From positions 1 through 53,399 of the forward strand of contig JAPDQB010000044.1 of assembly GCA_034506175.1 (NCBI GenBank): a stretch of DNA of 53,399 bases, in the 5' to 3' direction. The translations under genes were made by a program, and so were the position numbers. The stretch's first letter is position 1; each line of letters opens with the position of its first letter. Of the stretch, positions 15,616-24,942 are shown piece by piece. The stretch is from a candidate division KSB1 bacterium. Lineage in GTDB: Bacteria > Zhuqueibacterota > Zhuqueibacteria > Zhuqueibacterales > Zhuqueibacteraceae. The notes below the pieces were generated by a model. The model did no database searches. It worked only from the letters and a program-made list of their open reading frames with translations, and was not told where the DNA came from.

Positions 15616-18600
15616 TCACTTCATAAATGAGCATTTCCGAATCAACCGGGTTTGGCCGGCTTGCATGACGTAAAAATAAATTCCGTTCGCCAGATTCTTC
15701 GGCAAAAAAGTGACGGAATGCGTTCCGGCTGGATACGAGCCTTCTACCAGCGTGGTAACTTCCTCGCCAATCAGATTAAAAACTTTGAGGCTGACTGTTG
15801 CGTCTTCCGGCAAGCCAAATCGAATCACCGTGCTCGGATTGAAGGGGTTGGGATGATTCTGATACAGCTGAAAGCGATCGGGAATCACTGCGGATTCTTT
15901 TTCCGCCTGATGATCTTTCGTCGGCGCGCTCTGGCCTGGCGCTGAAGCTGATTGCGCCAGCAATGCCATGTCCATCACCAGATCACTGCTGGAAACGTGA
16001 TGTTGATGAATCTCGATCGCGAGCACGTTGGTGCCGATCACCAGCTTGTTCATATACGCCGACAGGTCGATGGTTTCATAAGCGCCGCCCTCGTGGGAAA
16101 ACGCCAGCGTTGAATAGCTGATCGGTCCGGCTGGCATGGATCGCCGCGCGACTTCAGAGCCGTTCAGATAAGCCACGAAGCCGTCATCATAATTCGCCAG
16201 CAAATTTAATTGCAAGAAAGTCGTCGGATCATTGCTCAACGTAAACGTTTTCCTGAAATAATACGTGCTATTTCCCGCCGGCAGCGAGGTGGTGATGTAG
16301 GTTTCGCCGAATCCCAAAATGCCATTTCCACTCGGCCAACTGCCGTCATTAAAACTCGCTTGCTGCCAGGCCGTGCCGAGATTCGCGCCGCTGGCTTCAT
16401 ATTTCCAGACGGAATTCTTGGGAATCAGCGTTGAAAGCGTGCTGGCCTGCAACTCCATATCCATAACCAGATCGGAGCTTTCAATGTGATGCTGATGAAC
16501 TTCGACGGCGAGAACGTTGGTTCCGATCACGAGCTTGTTCAAATGCGCCGTGAGGTCGATGGTCTCATACGCGCCGCCCTCGTGCGAAAAAGCCAAAGTG
16601 GAATAGTTGACCGGTCCGGAGGGCATGGCTTGCCGCGCGACTTCAAAACCGTTGAGATAGGCCACGAAACCGTCGTCGTAGTTTGCCAGCAAGTTTAATT
16701 GCGAAAACATCGAAGGATCGCCGGACAAAGTGAACGTCTTGCGGAAATAATACGTGCTTTTCCCTGACGGCAGCGGCGTGTAGATGTAGCTCTCGCCAAA
16801 TCCCAAAGCGCCATTCCCGCTCGACCAGTTGGCGTCATGAGAATTGATTTGCTGCCATGTCGCGCCGAGATCGCTGCCGCTGGCTTCATATTTCCAGACG
16901 GCGTTTTTGGCGATCAGCGTCACCGTGCTGCTCGTGAGCGTGGCCGCGCTCGCTTGATTGGAATAAGCGGAATTTCCGATGTTGTTATGCGCGCGGACGC
17001 GATAAAAATACGTCGTGCCGCTGGTCAAGCCGGTGTTGGTATAACTGGTCACGTTGGCGCCCACGGTGGCGATCTCGGCGTAAGCGCCTTCGGAAGTTTT
17101 CCGCTCGATTTTAAAACCGCTTTCGTTATTGGCCTGATCGTTCCATGTCAGATTGATCTTCTCGCTGCCGGCGGCGGTGGCGACGAGATTGTTCGGCGCA
17201 GCAGGCGGCGCGGTGTTTTGAACGCCTTTCAGCATGGTAAAGTAATCGCGCACGCCACCCAGATCATCCAAAAATTTCACGTCGACACGGTTGCTGTCAA
17301 TGTCGAGCACGACCGAGCCGAGAACATCGAGCGATTGATACATGGCCGGGTGATTGAGTGGCCCGCCACTGGTGTACGATGAGCTGCCGGCCACAATGTA
17401 GACCGCGCCTTGATGGCTGGCCGATCCATACGTCGCCTTGGTGTAAGCGCCACTGCCGTCGATCCGGCCGCTGCCGCCGTCTAAAATGTTGTTCGTGATC
17501 AGCGAGATCGACTGGCCGTAATGGCCGTCCAAAAGAAACGAGCGCTCGTAGGAATGGCTGTGGCCGGATAAAACCAAATCGACGCCGCTGTTTTCCAAAA
17601 TCGGCAGGGCGTTCTGGCGCATTTCGATCTCATTGAGTTCGGCATCGGAATCGTGCGAGCCTTTGCTATAAGGCGGATGATGCCACAAGGCGATGGTCCA
17701 GGGCAGCGTGTTTGCCGCCAAATCCTGCTGCAGCCAGGTGAGCATGGCGCCGTTGGGCGCGCGGGAAATATCGTGCGAATTCAAACAAATGAAATGAATG
17801 TTGGCGTAATTGAATGAGTAATACGCTTCGGTTCCGCTCGGCACACCGCCGGCCTCGCCGTTTGCCGGCAAACTGAAGATGTCGTAAAACACACCGCTTT
17901 GCGTCGGCGAAGAGGCACTGGCGGCGTCGTGGTTGCCGAACGTCGGCCATAAAACCGATTTGCGCAGCGTGGCGGGATGCATGTCAAAAACCGCGGCTTG
18001 ATATTCGGCGTCGGTTCCATTGTCGTAAGCATTGTCTCCCAACAAGACAAACAAATCGGTGTGCGTGGCGCCGGTGAAGTTATGATACGCGTCGCGAACG
18101 CGTTGCTGCGCCGCATTGCCGTAACCGGCGTCGCCCAACACCCAGACGCGAGTCTTCTTGACGACGCCGGCCGGCGGGCTGGTGATAAAATAAAAATCAG
18201 AACCGCCGGCCAACGTCTGGGTCGTGGTGCCGATCGAATAATAATATTTGGTGTTGGGCGAGAGATTGCTCAGTTGCACGACGTGTTCCGTGGTCAAACT
18301 TGAATTTTGTGCGCTCAACGAAAGATTGGAGAGATTGGTGCCATAGCGCACGCGGCTATTGGCCGGGATATTGGTGCGCCAGCGCACGACAATGCTGGTC
18401 GGCGTGCCGATTTGCAGATACGGCGCCCGCACCACGCTCACGGCTTCGCCCGCGTTCGATTGCGTGTTCAACTCCATGTCCATCACCAGGTCGCTGCTGG
18501 CGGCGTTGAGTTGGTGAACCTCAACGGCGAGCACGTTGGTGCCGATCACCAGCTTGTTCAAATGCGCCGTCACGTCGATGATTTCATAAACGCCGCCTTC

Positions 18601-19524
18601 GTGAGAATTGGCGGAGGTGGAATAAGCAATCGGCCCGGCCGGCATGGAACGCCGCGCGACTTCCGAACCGTTCAAATAGGCCACAAAACCGTCGTCATAA
18701 TTTGCCAGCAAAGTTAAGCTGGAAAAGGTCGCGGGATTCACAGCCAGCGTGAACGCATGCCGGAAATAATACGTCAGGTTTCCCGCCGGCAGCGGCGTGG
18801 TGAGATAATTCTCGCCGAATCCGAAAATGCCATTGCCGCTCGGCCAACTGCTGTCATTAAAACTCACTTGCTGCCAGGCGGTGCCCAGATCGCTGCCGCT
18901 GGCGTGGTATTTCCAAACGGCGTTTTGCGCCACCAGCGGCGTCGTGCCATAACTCTTCAGCTCCATATCCATCACCAGATCGCTGCTGCTGCTGGTGATT
19001 TGATGAACCTCGACGGCGATGACGTTGGTTCCGGCCACCAGCTTGTTCAAATGCGCCGTCAAGTCGATGATCTCATAAAATCCGCCCTCGTGAGAGGTGG
19101 CAGAGGTGGCATAAGAAATTGGCCCGGCCGGCATGGAACGCCGCGCAACTTCCGAGCCGTTCAAATAGGCCACAAAGCCGTCGTCGTAATTCGCCAGCAA
19201 GGTCAATTGCGTAAAAGTTGCGGGATCGTTCGTCAAGGTGAACGCCTGCCGAAAGTAATACGTCATGCGTCCCGGCGGCAGCGCCGTGCTGATGTAACTT
19301 TCGCCGAAACCAAATATCCCGTTGCCGCTCGGCCACGCGCTGTCATTAAAACTCGCTTGCCGCCAGGACGTGCCGAGATCGGTTCCGCTGGCTTCATATT
19401 TCCAAATGGAATTTTTGGCAACCAGGATGGCGGCATTGGACTGCGCCTGGCTGTCATGCGGCGGCATGCCAACAAAGAACAACAAACACGAAGAACAGGC
19501 GAAGCGTGATAAAGATTTAAACAT
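15616..19524 (-). CDS. Giant secreted metallophosphatase-like protein
   Basis: 1302 residues. Order: signal peptide (1-28); two beta-sandwich modules of about 160 residues (31-190 and 196-352); a purple-acid-phosphatase N-domain (about 364-450); a metallophosphoesterase domain (about 457-765) with VLGDAG, LLGDNAYD, FGNHDA, WHHPPYS and SGHSHSYERS, a complete metal-ligand set; fibronectin III (about 772-862); two more modules (about 868-1025 and 1031-1190); and a type IX sorting domain from LYQNHPNPFNPSTV (about 1220) to the end. Each module contains NYDDGFVAYLNGSEVAR and the LVMDMEL strand and is also repeated at DNA level. It likely acts at the surface on phosphoesters, with the modules binding carbohydrate. 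It sits inside the polysaccharide operon. Confidence 0.88.
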   Translation of the reverse strand: MFKSLSRFACSSCLLFFVGMPPHDSQAQSNAAILVAKNSIWKYEASGTDLGTSWRQASFNDSAWPSGNGIFGFGESYISTALPPGRMTYYFRQAFTLTNDPATFTQLTLLANYDDGFVAYLNGSEVARRSMPAGPISYATSATSHEGGFYEIIDLTAHLNKLVAGTNVIAVEVHQITSSSSDLVMDMELKSYGTTPLVAQNAVWKYHASGSDLGTAWQQVSFNDSSWPSGNGIFGFGENYLTTPLPAGNLTYYFRHAFTLAVNPATFSSLTLLANYDDGFVAYLNGSEVARRSMPAGPIAYSTSANSHEGGVYEIIDVTAHLNKLVIGTNVLAVEVHQLNAASSDLVMDMELNTQSNAGEAVSVVRAPYLQIGTPTSIVVRWRTNIPANSRVRYGTNLSNLSLSAQNSSLTTEHVVQLSNLSPNTKYYYSIGTTTQTLAGGSDFYFITSPPAGVVKKTRVWVLGDAGYGNAAQQRVRDAYHNFTGATHTDLFVLLGDNAYDNGTDAEYQAAVFDMHPATLRKSVLWPTFGNHDAASASSPTQSGVFYDIFSLPANGEAGGVPSGTEAYYSFNYANIHFICLNSHDISRAPNGAMLTWLQQDLAANTLPWTIALWHHPPYSKGSHDSDAELNEIEMRQNALPILENSGVDLVLSGHSHSYERSFLLDGHYGQSISLITNNILDGGSGRIDGSGAYTKATYGSASHQGAVYIVAGSSSYTSGGPLNHPAMYQSLDVLGSVVLDIDSNRVDVKFLDDLGGVRDYFTMLKGVQNTAPPAAPNNLVATAAGSEKINLTWNDQANNESGFKIERKTSEGAYAEIATVGANVTSYTNTGLTSGTTYFYRVRAHNNIGNSAYSNQASAATLTSSTVTLIAKNAVWKYEASGSDLGATWQQINSHDANWSSGNGALGFGESYIYTPLPSGKSTYYFRKTFTLSGDPSMFSQLNLLANYDDGFVAYLNGFEVARQAMPSGPVNYSTLAFSHEGGAYETIDLTAHLNKLVIGTNVLAVEVHQHHIESSDLVMDMELQASTLSTLIPKNSVWKYEASGANLGTAWQQASFNDGSWPSGNGILGFGETYITTSLPAGNSTYYFRKTFTLSNDPTTFLQLNLLANYDDGFVAYLNGSEVARRSMPAGPISYSTLAFSHEGGAYETIDLSAYMNKLVIGTNVLAIEIHQHHVSSSDLVMDMALLAQSASAPGQSAPTKDHQAEKESAVIPDRFQLYQNHPNPFNPSTVIRFGLPEDATVSLKVFNLIGEEVTTLVEGSYPAGTHSVTFLPKNLANGIYFYVMQAGQTRLIRKCSFMK

Positions 19525-19577
19525 TTTTCTTATTTCAACCGTTAGCTTTATCTGTGGGCTTCTTCAATCTGTGGGGT

Positions 19578-21641
19578 TTACGTGATTGCCAACTCAGGCC
19601 ATTGGATTACAGGAGCGGCCGTTTTGCTGTGGCGGCGGTCGGGCCTCACCGTTTTCGTCGTGAACACGCGGGGCGTTTCAAGCCAGTACGCTTGCAAAGC
19701 CGAAGGCTTGGGCCGCCAGCGTTGTATTTTGTTGCGAAGCAGCAAGCCCAAAAATCTGCCGGCGGCGGCAAAGGGTTTCCAAAATTTTTGGATACCGCCG
19801 CCGGCGCCAAACGAGGCGTTGAGGTGATTGATCAAATAATCCTTGCGGTCGCTGAAATTTGACAGCAGAAAAAAACGGTAAATTTTCAGCATCGCCCGCT
19901 TCAATTCCAGCGCCGAAGCCGGTTCGGGTTTGTCCAAAGGAAACAACTCGACACGCGGCTTTGTTTGAAGCTGCTCGAGTGGCTGGAGCGCGGCGGCAGG
20001 AAGCTCGATGCTGGTGAACTCCACCACACTCCGCAAGGCGCACGCGATTTCATTCGCCGCCTGGAGCTGATGGGTTTTTTCCCAAAATTTCTGCCAGTTC
20101 AAGCCGTCGCTAATATTGCGCAGAAACTCGGAAATCAAACTGAGCGCCAGCCATGGCGCATGGTGAGAAAACCGCCGGCACAGCACGAACAAAATATCTT
20201 CCGGCGCCATGAGGTGAATCAACACCGGGCGAGCCGGCTGCCGCTGCGGGGATTGCCGCATTTTCTTCAGCAATTGGCGTGAAGAGAACTTCTGCGATGC
20301 CGCCCACCAGCGCGATAAGATGGCCGTTCCGTCAAGAAAAATTCCGCCGGTCACGGCCTGCTCGCATTTCTGTTCAACAACCGGCGCAGAATCCTCCGCC
20401 GAAGGTTTTTTCGCCGCCAGGATTTCAACCTCGCCTATTTGTTCCAGATTCGGATGCGGCAGCAATTGTTCGGGGCCGCTGGTGAGCAGGGCAACGGGAA
20501 TGAAGCCGGCGTCGGCAAGCGACTGCGTCATCGAGGTTAGCGCCTCGTAAGCTTTCAGGTCACGCGCGGCGGTGTGGCGGACCATTGCTTCCCATTGCCG
20601 CAAGGCATCCGTTGGCACGCTTGCATCGTTGGCCGATTCATCCAAAAAAGTGTGAAGCCGGCCCAAGGTTCCGAAGCAGGCGTTGTAAAGCCCGAATTGG
20701 AGATGGCCGGGGCGAAGCTGTTCGAGAATGTCGCCAGGAAGCCGAACGCCCAACACCTTTTGCACAAAAGTCAGCGCGCAAAAAACCGAGCCTTGCATGT
20801 GAGCGCGCCGGGTGATCTCGCTGAACAATTGCCAGTCGAAGTTTTCGCCGCGAAGCCGGATGACTTCCGCCATGTCGCAAAATTGGATCATTTCCTCGAA
20901 CCCGTGGCCCTCGGCATGAACGCAGAGATGAAAAAGCAAATCTTCCCACGACATTCTCCAGGCGCGGCTGTTTTGCAAGCGGCCGGGGGTGGCGCGCTTC
21001 CAAATTTCCTCGATGGGCGCGCGGAATTCCTGATCGCGGCGCTCCTCCGGCGACCATTCACGCTGGCTGAGATTCCATTGCAGATCGATCCAAATGCCTT
21101 TGCTCCGGTTGACGAAATGATAGCCAAAACCATATTTGTCTTTGAAGGGATTGGCCGCCAACTGAGGATGATAGCCGGCTTCGCCAAGAATGTTTTTGGC
21201 ATGCTCGAAATCTTTTTGGGGCACCAGCAGATCCAAATCGCCGATTGGGCGCAGGCCAGGCTCCTGATAAACGGTGTGCAACAAATGCAGCTCCTTCATC
21301 AGGATCACCGGTATCTGCGCCGCCTCGAACATCGCGAACAGTTGATCAAGCTCCAGGAGCAGCAGGCAGTTTCGCTGGCGGTTGCGGCGGAAAATTTGCT
21401 CGAGTTTCATGCGCAACATTTCCGGCACGCGCGCCCACCACTGCGGCTGGCCTTGCAAATGCCGGTACAGCAACGGGGTCATGCTTTGTTCGACCGAACG
21501 CTGCAGGAGTTTTTCCCAGTCAACCTGCGGCCGCAGCAAGTCGTCGAGCTTCACACGGGTTTGTTCATCTATATCGAGCCGGGCGCAGCCGAGGAGAATA
21601 TTTTCTTCCAATCCCAGCACTGACGGAAATCTTTCGGACAT
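19578..21641 (-). CDS. Duplicated NTP_transf_5 nucleotidyltransferase-like protein
   Basis: 687 residues, of the family often found in exopolysaccharide loci (PF14907 type). The first unit (about 1-330) has TPLLYRHL, LMKELHLLHTVY and the catalytic-type GDLDLLVPQ. A second unit (about 370-640) repeats the pattern: EQIGEVEILAAKK aligns with RPIGDLDLLVPQK, and APEDILFVLCRRF aligns with SWEDLLFHLCVHA. In the second unit both Asp of GDLDLL are Glu, so it is probably not catalytic. The substrate is unknown for the whole family. It lies between the flippase and the secreted phosphatase. The start codon lacks a clear ribosome site. Confidence 0.82.
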   Translation of the reverse strand: MSERFPSVLGLEENILLGCARLDIDEQTRVKLDDLLRPQVDWEKLLQRSVEQSMTPLLYRHLQGQPQWWARVPEMLRMKLEQIFRRNRQRNCLLLLELDQLFAMFEAAQIPVILMKELHLLHTVYQEPGLRPIGDLDLLVPQKDFEHAKNILGEAGYHPQLAANPFKDKYGFGYHFVNRSKGIWIDLQWNLSQREWSPEERRDQEFRAPIEEIWKRATPGRLQNSRAWRMSWEDLLFHLCVHAEGHGFEEMIQFCDMAEVIRLRGENFDWQLFSEITRRAHMQGSVFCALTFVQKVLGVRLPGDILEQLRPGHLQFGLYNACFGTLGRLHTFLDESANDASVPTDALRQWEAMVRHTAARDLKAYEALTSMTQSLADAGFIPVALLTSGPEQLLPHPNLEQIGEVEILAAKKPSAEDSAPVVEQKCEQAVTGGIFLDGTAILSRWWAASQKFSSRQLLKKMRQSPQRQPARPVLIHLMAPEDILFVLCRRFSHHAPWLALSLISEFLRNISDGLNWQKFWEKTHQLQAANEIACALRSVVEFTSIELPAAALQPLEQLQTKPRVELFPLDKPEPASALELKRAMLKIYRFFLLSNFSDRKDYLINHLNASFGAGGGIQKFWKPFAAAGRFLGLLLRNKIQRWRPKPSALQAYWLETPRVFTTKTVRPDRRHSKTAAPVIQWPELAIT

Positions 21642-21707
21642 TTTTCCAAGCCTTCCATTTGAAACTTTTTTTGCACCACGTTTCCAACAGGTCTACGACT
21701 CGTAGAG

Positions 21708-23138
21708 TTACGCCCGTTGAGGCTGTTGCCCCAGGCATTCCAACATGCGTCGATCCTGATGGTCGAATGGTTTGAGAATTAACAGCGTGGCGAGATAAAC
21801 CGCCACGGCCATGAGAAGCTGCGGGATCAAATGCCATTCGCCGGTGAGCTGCAAGACGAACAACATGGCCATCGCCGCCACGCCGGGCTTCAAAAATTGC
21901 GACAGTTGCAATGCCGGCCGCACAATTTCGCGCAGATAATAAATTTGCAAAAGAACCGAGGCGGTGACACAGATCAGCGTGGCGATGCACGCGCCGATCA
22001 TGCCCATTGCGTCAATCAGGAAATAGTTCAACACCAGGTTCCACACCAGCCGATAGATGTTGACCCGCAGGTCCAAATTGGGATGACCCGAGATCACCAA
22101 GGCGTTGGCAAAGAGCCTCGCCAACGTATATGGCAGCGCCACCCAAATGAGAATCTTCAAGCCGGTCACGGCGGGCGTGAAATGCGGGCCGTAGAACAGG
22201 AGGAGAATCTTGGTGCTCAACACTTGCACGAGTATCGCTGCGGGCAGATAAATCATGATGGTATACTGGACGCCTTTTTCGATGAGCAGGTTGAAATTTT
22301 CGCGGGCGTGATGAAACATCCGGCTCAAGGTCGGATAGACCGCGGTGAGAACGCCGCCGCCGACAAAAGCAATGAGGTCCATCAGGCGATAGCCGGCGCT
22401 GAAGTGGCCGACGGCCTCGGCACCGGTCATGCGTGAAAGCATGAGAATGTTGACACGCCAATAAACCGCGGCAAGAATGGCCATGCCGGCGAAGGTCGGC
22501 GCGACTTTGAGCAAGGCGCGGAAGACTTGGCGGTCCCACATCCGCTGCGGCTTGCCGACGTATTTGATTTGCGCCCACCACATCAGCAGCGCGGCCAGGG
22601 CGCGGCTGATGACGAAGCCGGCCAGCAGCCAATTCATGCCCAGGCCGAAAAAAATGGTCCCCAACCCCAGAACGACGCGCACGGCAGTCTCAACGATCTG
22701 AATGGCGCCGGTCACCGTCATCCGGTCAAAAGCGTGCAGGATGGACATCAAAACGTAGATGATGACGGTCGGCAGCAGCGAGAAGCTGATGATAAACAAG
22801 CCGCGCAAAATTCCCGCATTGTATCCCAGGAATTTGGCGGAGATGAGCATTAAAATCTGCGCGGCCAGCGCCGAGACCAGGCCGACCGCCGCGGCGCTGT
22901 TGAAGATCGCATGCCATTTTGCCTGACATTTGCCGATCTCACGAATGATGTAGCCGCGCAAACCCAAGCCGGCGATCCCCTCAAAAATCGCGACCATCGA
23001 AAGCGCGAAGGTATATTCTCCCAAGCCGGCGGCGCCGTCGATTCGCGCCAGGGCGATCACGAACAACATGCCGAGCAAAGGATTGACAATTTGCACCAGC
23101 AGCAAGGACGAGGCGTTTTTTATGATTTTAGCAGACAC
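21708..23138 (-). CDS. Wzx-type oligosaccharide flippase
   Basis: A 476-residue integral membrane protein with about 14 helices, of the MOP/polysaccharide-transporter superfamily. It opens ASSLLLVQIVNPLLGMLFVI and has FSAGYRLMDLIAFVGGGVLTAVYPTLSR in the middle, typical of Wzx-like proteins. It should flip undecaprenyl-diphosphate-linked repeat units to the periplasm for the Wzy-type polymerase encoded just upstream in the same operon (15 nt gap). The start is GTG. A second, unrelated-looking flippase is at 46544-47881, implying two polymers or a second repeat unit. Confidence 0.9.
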   Translation of the reverse strand: MSAKIIKNASSLLLVQIVNPLLGMLFVIALARIDGAAGLGEYTFALSMVAIFEGIAGLGLRGYIIREIGKCQAKWHAIFNSAAAVGLVSALAAQILMLISAKFLGYNAGILRGLFIISFSLLPTVIIYVLMSILHAFDRMTVTGAIQIVETAVRVVLGLGTIFFGLGMNWLLAGFVISRALAALLMWWAQIKYVGKPQRMWDRQVFRALLKVAPTFAGMAILAAVYWRVNILMLSRMTGAEAVGHFSAGYRLMDLIAFVGGGVLTAVYPTLSRMFHHARENFNLLIEKGVQYTIMIYLPAAILVQVLSTKILLLFYGPHFTPAVTGLKILIWVALPYTLARLFANALVISGHPNLDLRVNIYRLVWNLVLNYFLIDAMGMIGACIATLICVTASVLLQIYYLREIVRPALQLSQFLKPGVAAMAMLFVLQLTGEWHLIPQLLMAVAVYLATLLILKPFDHQDRRMLECLGQQPQRA

Positions 23139-23153
23139 GTCGAATCTTCTCAG

Positions 23154-24608
23154 TTACGATTTCTCAGCTATTTTGCCACTGGAGGCGATTTTCGTCATCG
23201 CGCAAACCAGGCCGAAATAAAACCACAGAATCGGAATGCGGGCGATTTCTTCATAATCCACCAGGCAATGAATGCCAAAAGCCAGCAGCCCGCCGGCGAT
23301 GCCGATGCCGATCATCGCCATGTCCGGCGAGGCCTTTTTTGCCAACGTTAGACCGCGCCACCAAATCGTGCCCAGGATGACCAAAAACACAATCAGGCTG
23401 ACGATGCCCAATTCGGCGGCGAGCAAGAGGTACATGTTGTGCACTTTGGCCTGGAACGTAAATGGAATGGCCGGGTCGCCATAGCTCGGCAGCCACTGGC
23501 GATAATTGCCAAATCCGACGCCGAACGGATGATCCTGAATGATTTGCAGCGCAATGCGCGCCATTGGCTCGCGCGTGGCGAATGAGCCCTGGTCCCTGCT
23601 GGTGAACCGCGCGATAAACGTGTTGAGGTTGATCAACACGAATGGAATCATCAACAGCAGAACGAGTCGCAGGCCGTGCCAGGCGCGCTGCCGCAGGGCC
23701 GGGCGGAGGATCATGGCAAAGAACACCAGGCCGCAGCCGAGGGCGGCGCCGATCCACGCCGCGCGCGACAGCGTGGCGACGAGGGCGATGCCGCCGATGA
23801 CGAGAGTCGCGCCGGCAAGCAGGCGATAACGTTTGTTCTCGGCAGCGATGGCAACTGCCAGCGCCAGCGGCAACACCAAGCCGAGAAACCGCGCCAGTTG
23901 GTTGGCATGTCCAAACGTTCCACCGACGCGAATCTCGACCTCTCCGGTGTTGAGTTGTTGGGTCATGACTTTATCCGGCTCGCCGACGAGATCGATGCCC
24001 AGCTGGCCGCCGGATAATTTTTGCGCATACGCCAAAAAACCTTGGAGGATCGTCATGATGAACAAAACCGTCACCACATGCCGCAAGGCTCCTGGTGTGT
24101 TGACGCTGTTGGCGACAATAACCACCATGATCATTCGAAGAAGGCGGATGACTTCGAACAGCGTCAGGCTCGGCTCTTTGGCGAAATTGGCGGAAAGAAC
24201 GGCCAAGAAAAATAAACCGGCGAGCAGCCATTTTAAAATGCCGGGCTGAAGCGGGCGCCGCTGCTGACGCGGAACGGAAATCATATATTTCAACCACAAC
24301 GCCAGCAGCGTAAAATCCAGCAGGCTGGCGGCGATGCGATGGTCGCCGCCGAGTTTTTCGTTATAGTAAAGGCTGAAATCAAAACCGGTCAGCGGAATGG
24401 CAACGACCAGCGCGGTCAGCAAAGCCAGGTGGCGCTGCCCGATCCACAACAAACCGATCACTGCGGCGAGCAGAAGCGCCAGCATGCCCAGCCATTTATC
24501 CGGCAAGCTCGGCAGCTTGTAGGCAAAAAGCGTATACGCCGACAAGATTCCCGCGAAAGCCAGCAGGCGAAAATATTTTGACGCAGGGTTTGCTGTGATA
24601 ACGTTCAT
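23154..24608 (-). CDS. O-antigen ligase/polymerase (Wzy-like)
   Basis: About 484 residues with about 11-12 membrane helices and one larger periplasmic loop. The segment FGVGFGNYRQWLP, after the loop, and the QNHPFG-like IQDHPFGVG are characteristic of the Wzy/WaaL O-antigen ligase family (PF04932). The VGGTFGHANQLARFLGLVLPLAL segment fits the conserved periplasmic-entry helix. In this setting a polymerase is more likely than a ligase, because Wzx, Wzz and Wza are in the same operon. I prefer the ATG at 24608; a TTG 7 codons upstream is open too. Confidence 0.9.
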   Translation of the reverse strand: MNVITANPASKYFRLLAFAGILSAYTLFAYKLPSLPDKWLGMLALLLAAVIGLLWIGQRHLALLTALVVAIPLTGFDFSLYYNEKLGGDHRIAASLLDFTLLALWLKYMISVPRQQRRPLQPGILKWLLAGLFFLAVLSANFAKEPSLTLFEVIRLLRMIMVVIVANSVNTPGALRHVVTVLFIMTILQGFLAYAQKLSGGQLGIDLVGEPDKVMTQQLNTGEVEIRVGGTFGHANQLARFLGLVLPLALAVAIAAENKRYRLLAGATLVIGGIALVATLSRAAWIGAALGCGLVFFAMILRPALRQRAWHGLRLVLLLMIPFVLINLNTFIARFTSRDQGSFATREPMARIALQIIQDHPFGVGFGNYRQWLPSYGDPAIPFTFQAKVHNMYLLLAAELGIVSLIVFLVILGTIWWRGLTLAKKASPDMAMIGIGIAGGLLAFGIHCLVDYEEIARIPILWFYFGLVCAMTKIASSGKIAEKS

Positions 24609-24942
24609 GATCGGTTGTAAAATTTTCAAAAGCGCGGCAAGAAAATTACACCGCTATCCGCATTTCATCTCAAACATCGAAAAAGCATGATGGCCTCGCG
24701 AATAAGATCGCGAGCGTTCAACGGTTCGCCGAGGCTCGCGGGGTTTGGTGTTGCTCTGAGTGGTGCAATCCGCCGCACCGATTCGGTTCAGGCCGTTTTC
24801 ACTCATCGAACCCGCTGATTTTTTAATGACCGGTCAGTGATTTTCCGAACAAAGCTCTGAGGATTTGGAGCATGGATCAATGACGGGCGATGATTCGGCA
24901 CAACCATCGATCCATGACTCCAAACACTTCACGACGCCTCGC
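24609..24942. other. Intergenic gap inside the exopolysaccharide operon
   Basis: 334 bases between two co-directed genes. It contains a short hairpin CTCGCG-AATAAGAT-CGCGAG (24695-24714) without a T run on either side, and one copy of the palindromic element TGACCGGTCAGTGA (24827-24840) also found as an inverted pair at 46437-46500. I see no gene and no convincing sigma-54 promoter. An internal promoter for the downstream half of the operon is possible. Confidence 0.5.

Noticed and set aside
15616..19524. CRISPR-like or tandem DNA repeats
   Set aside because: The repeats are about 480 bp apart in phase and encode protein modules, not spacers.
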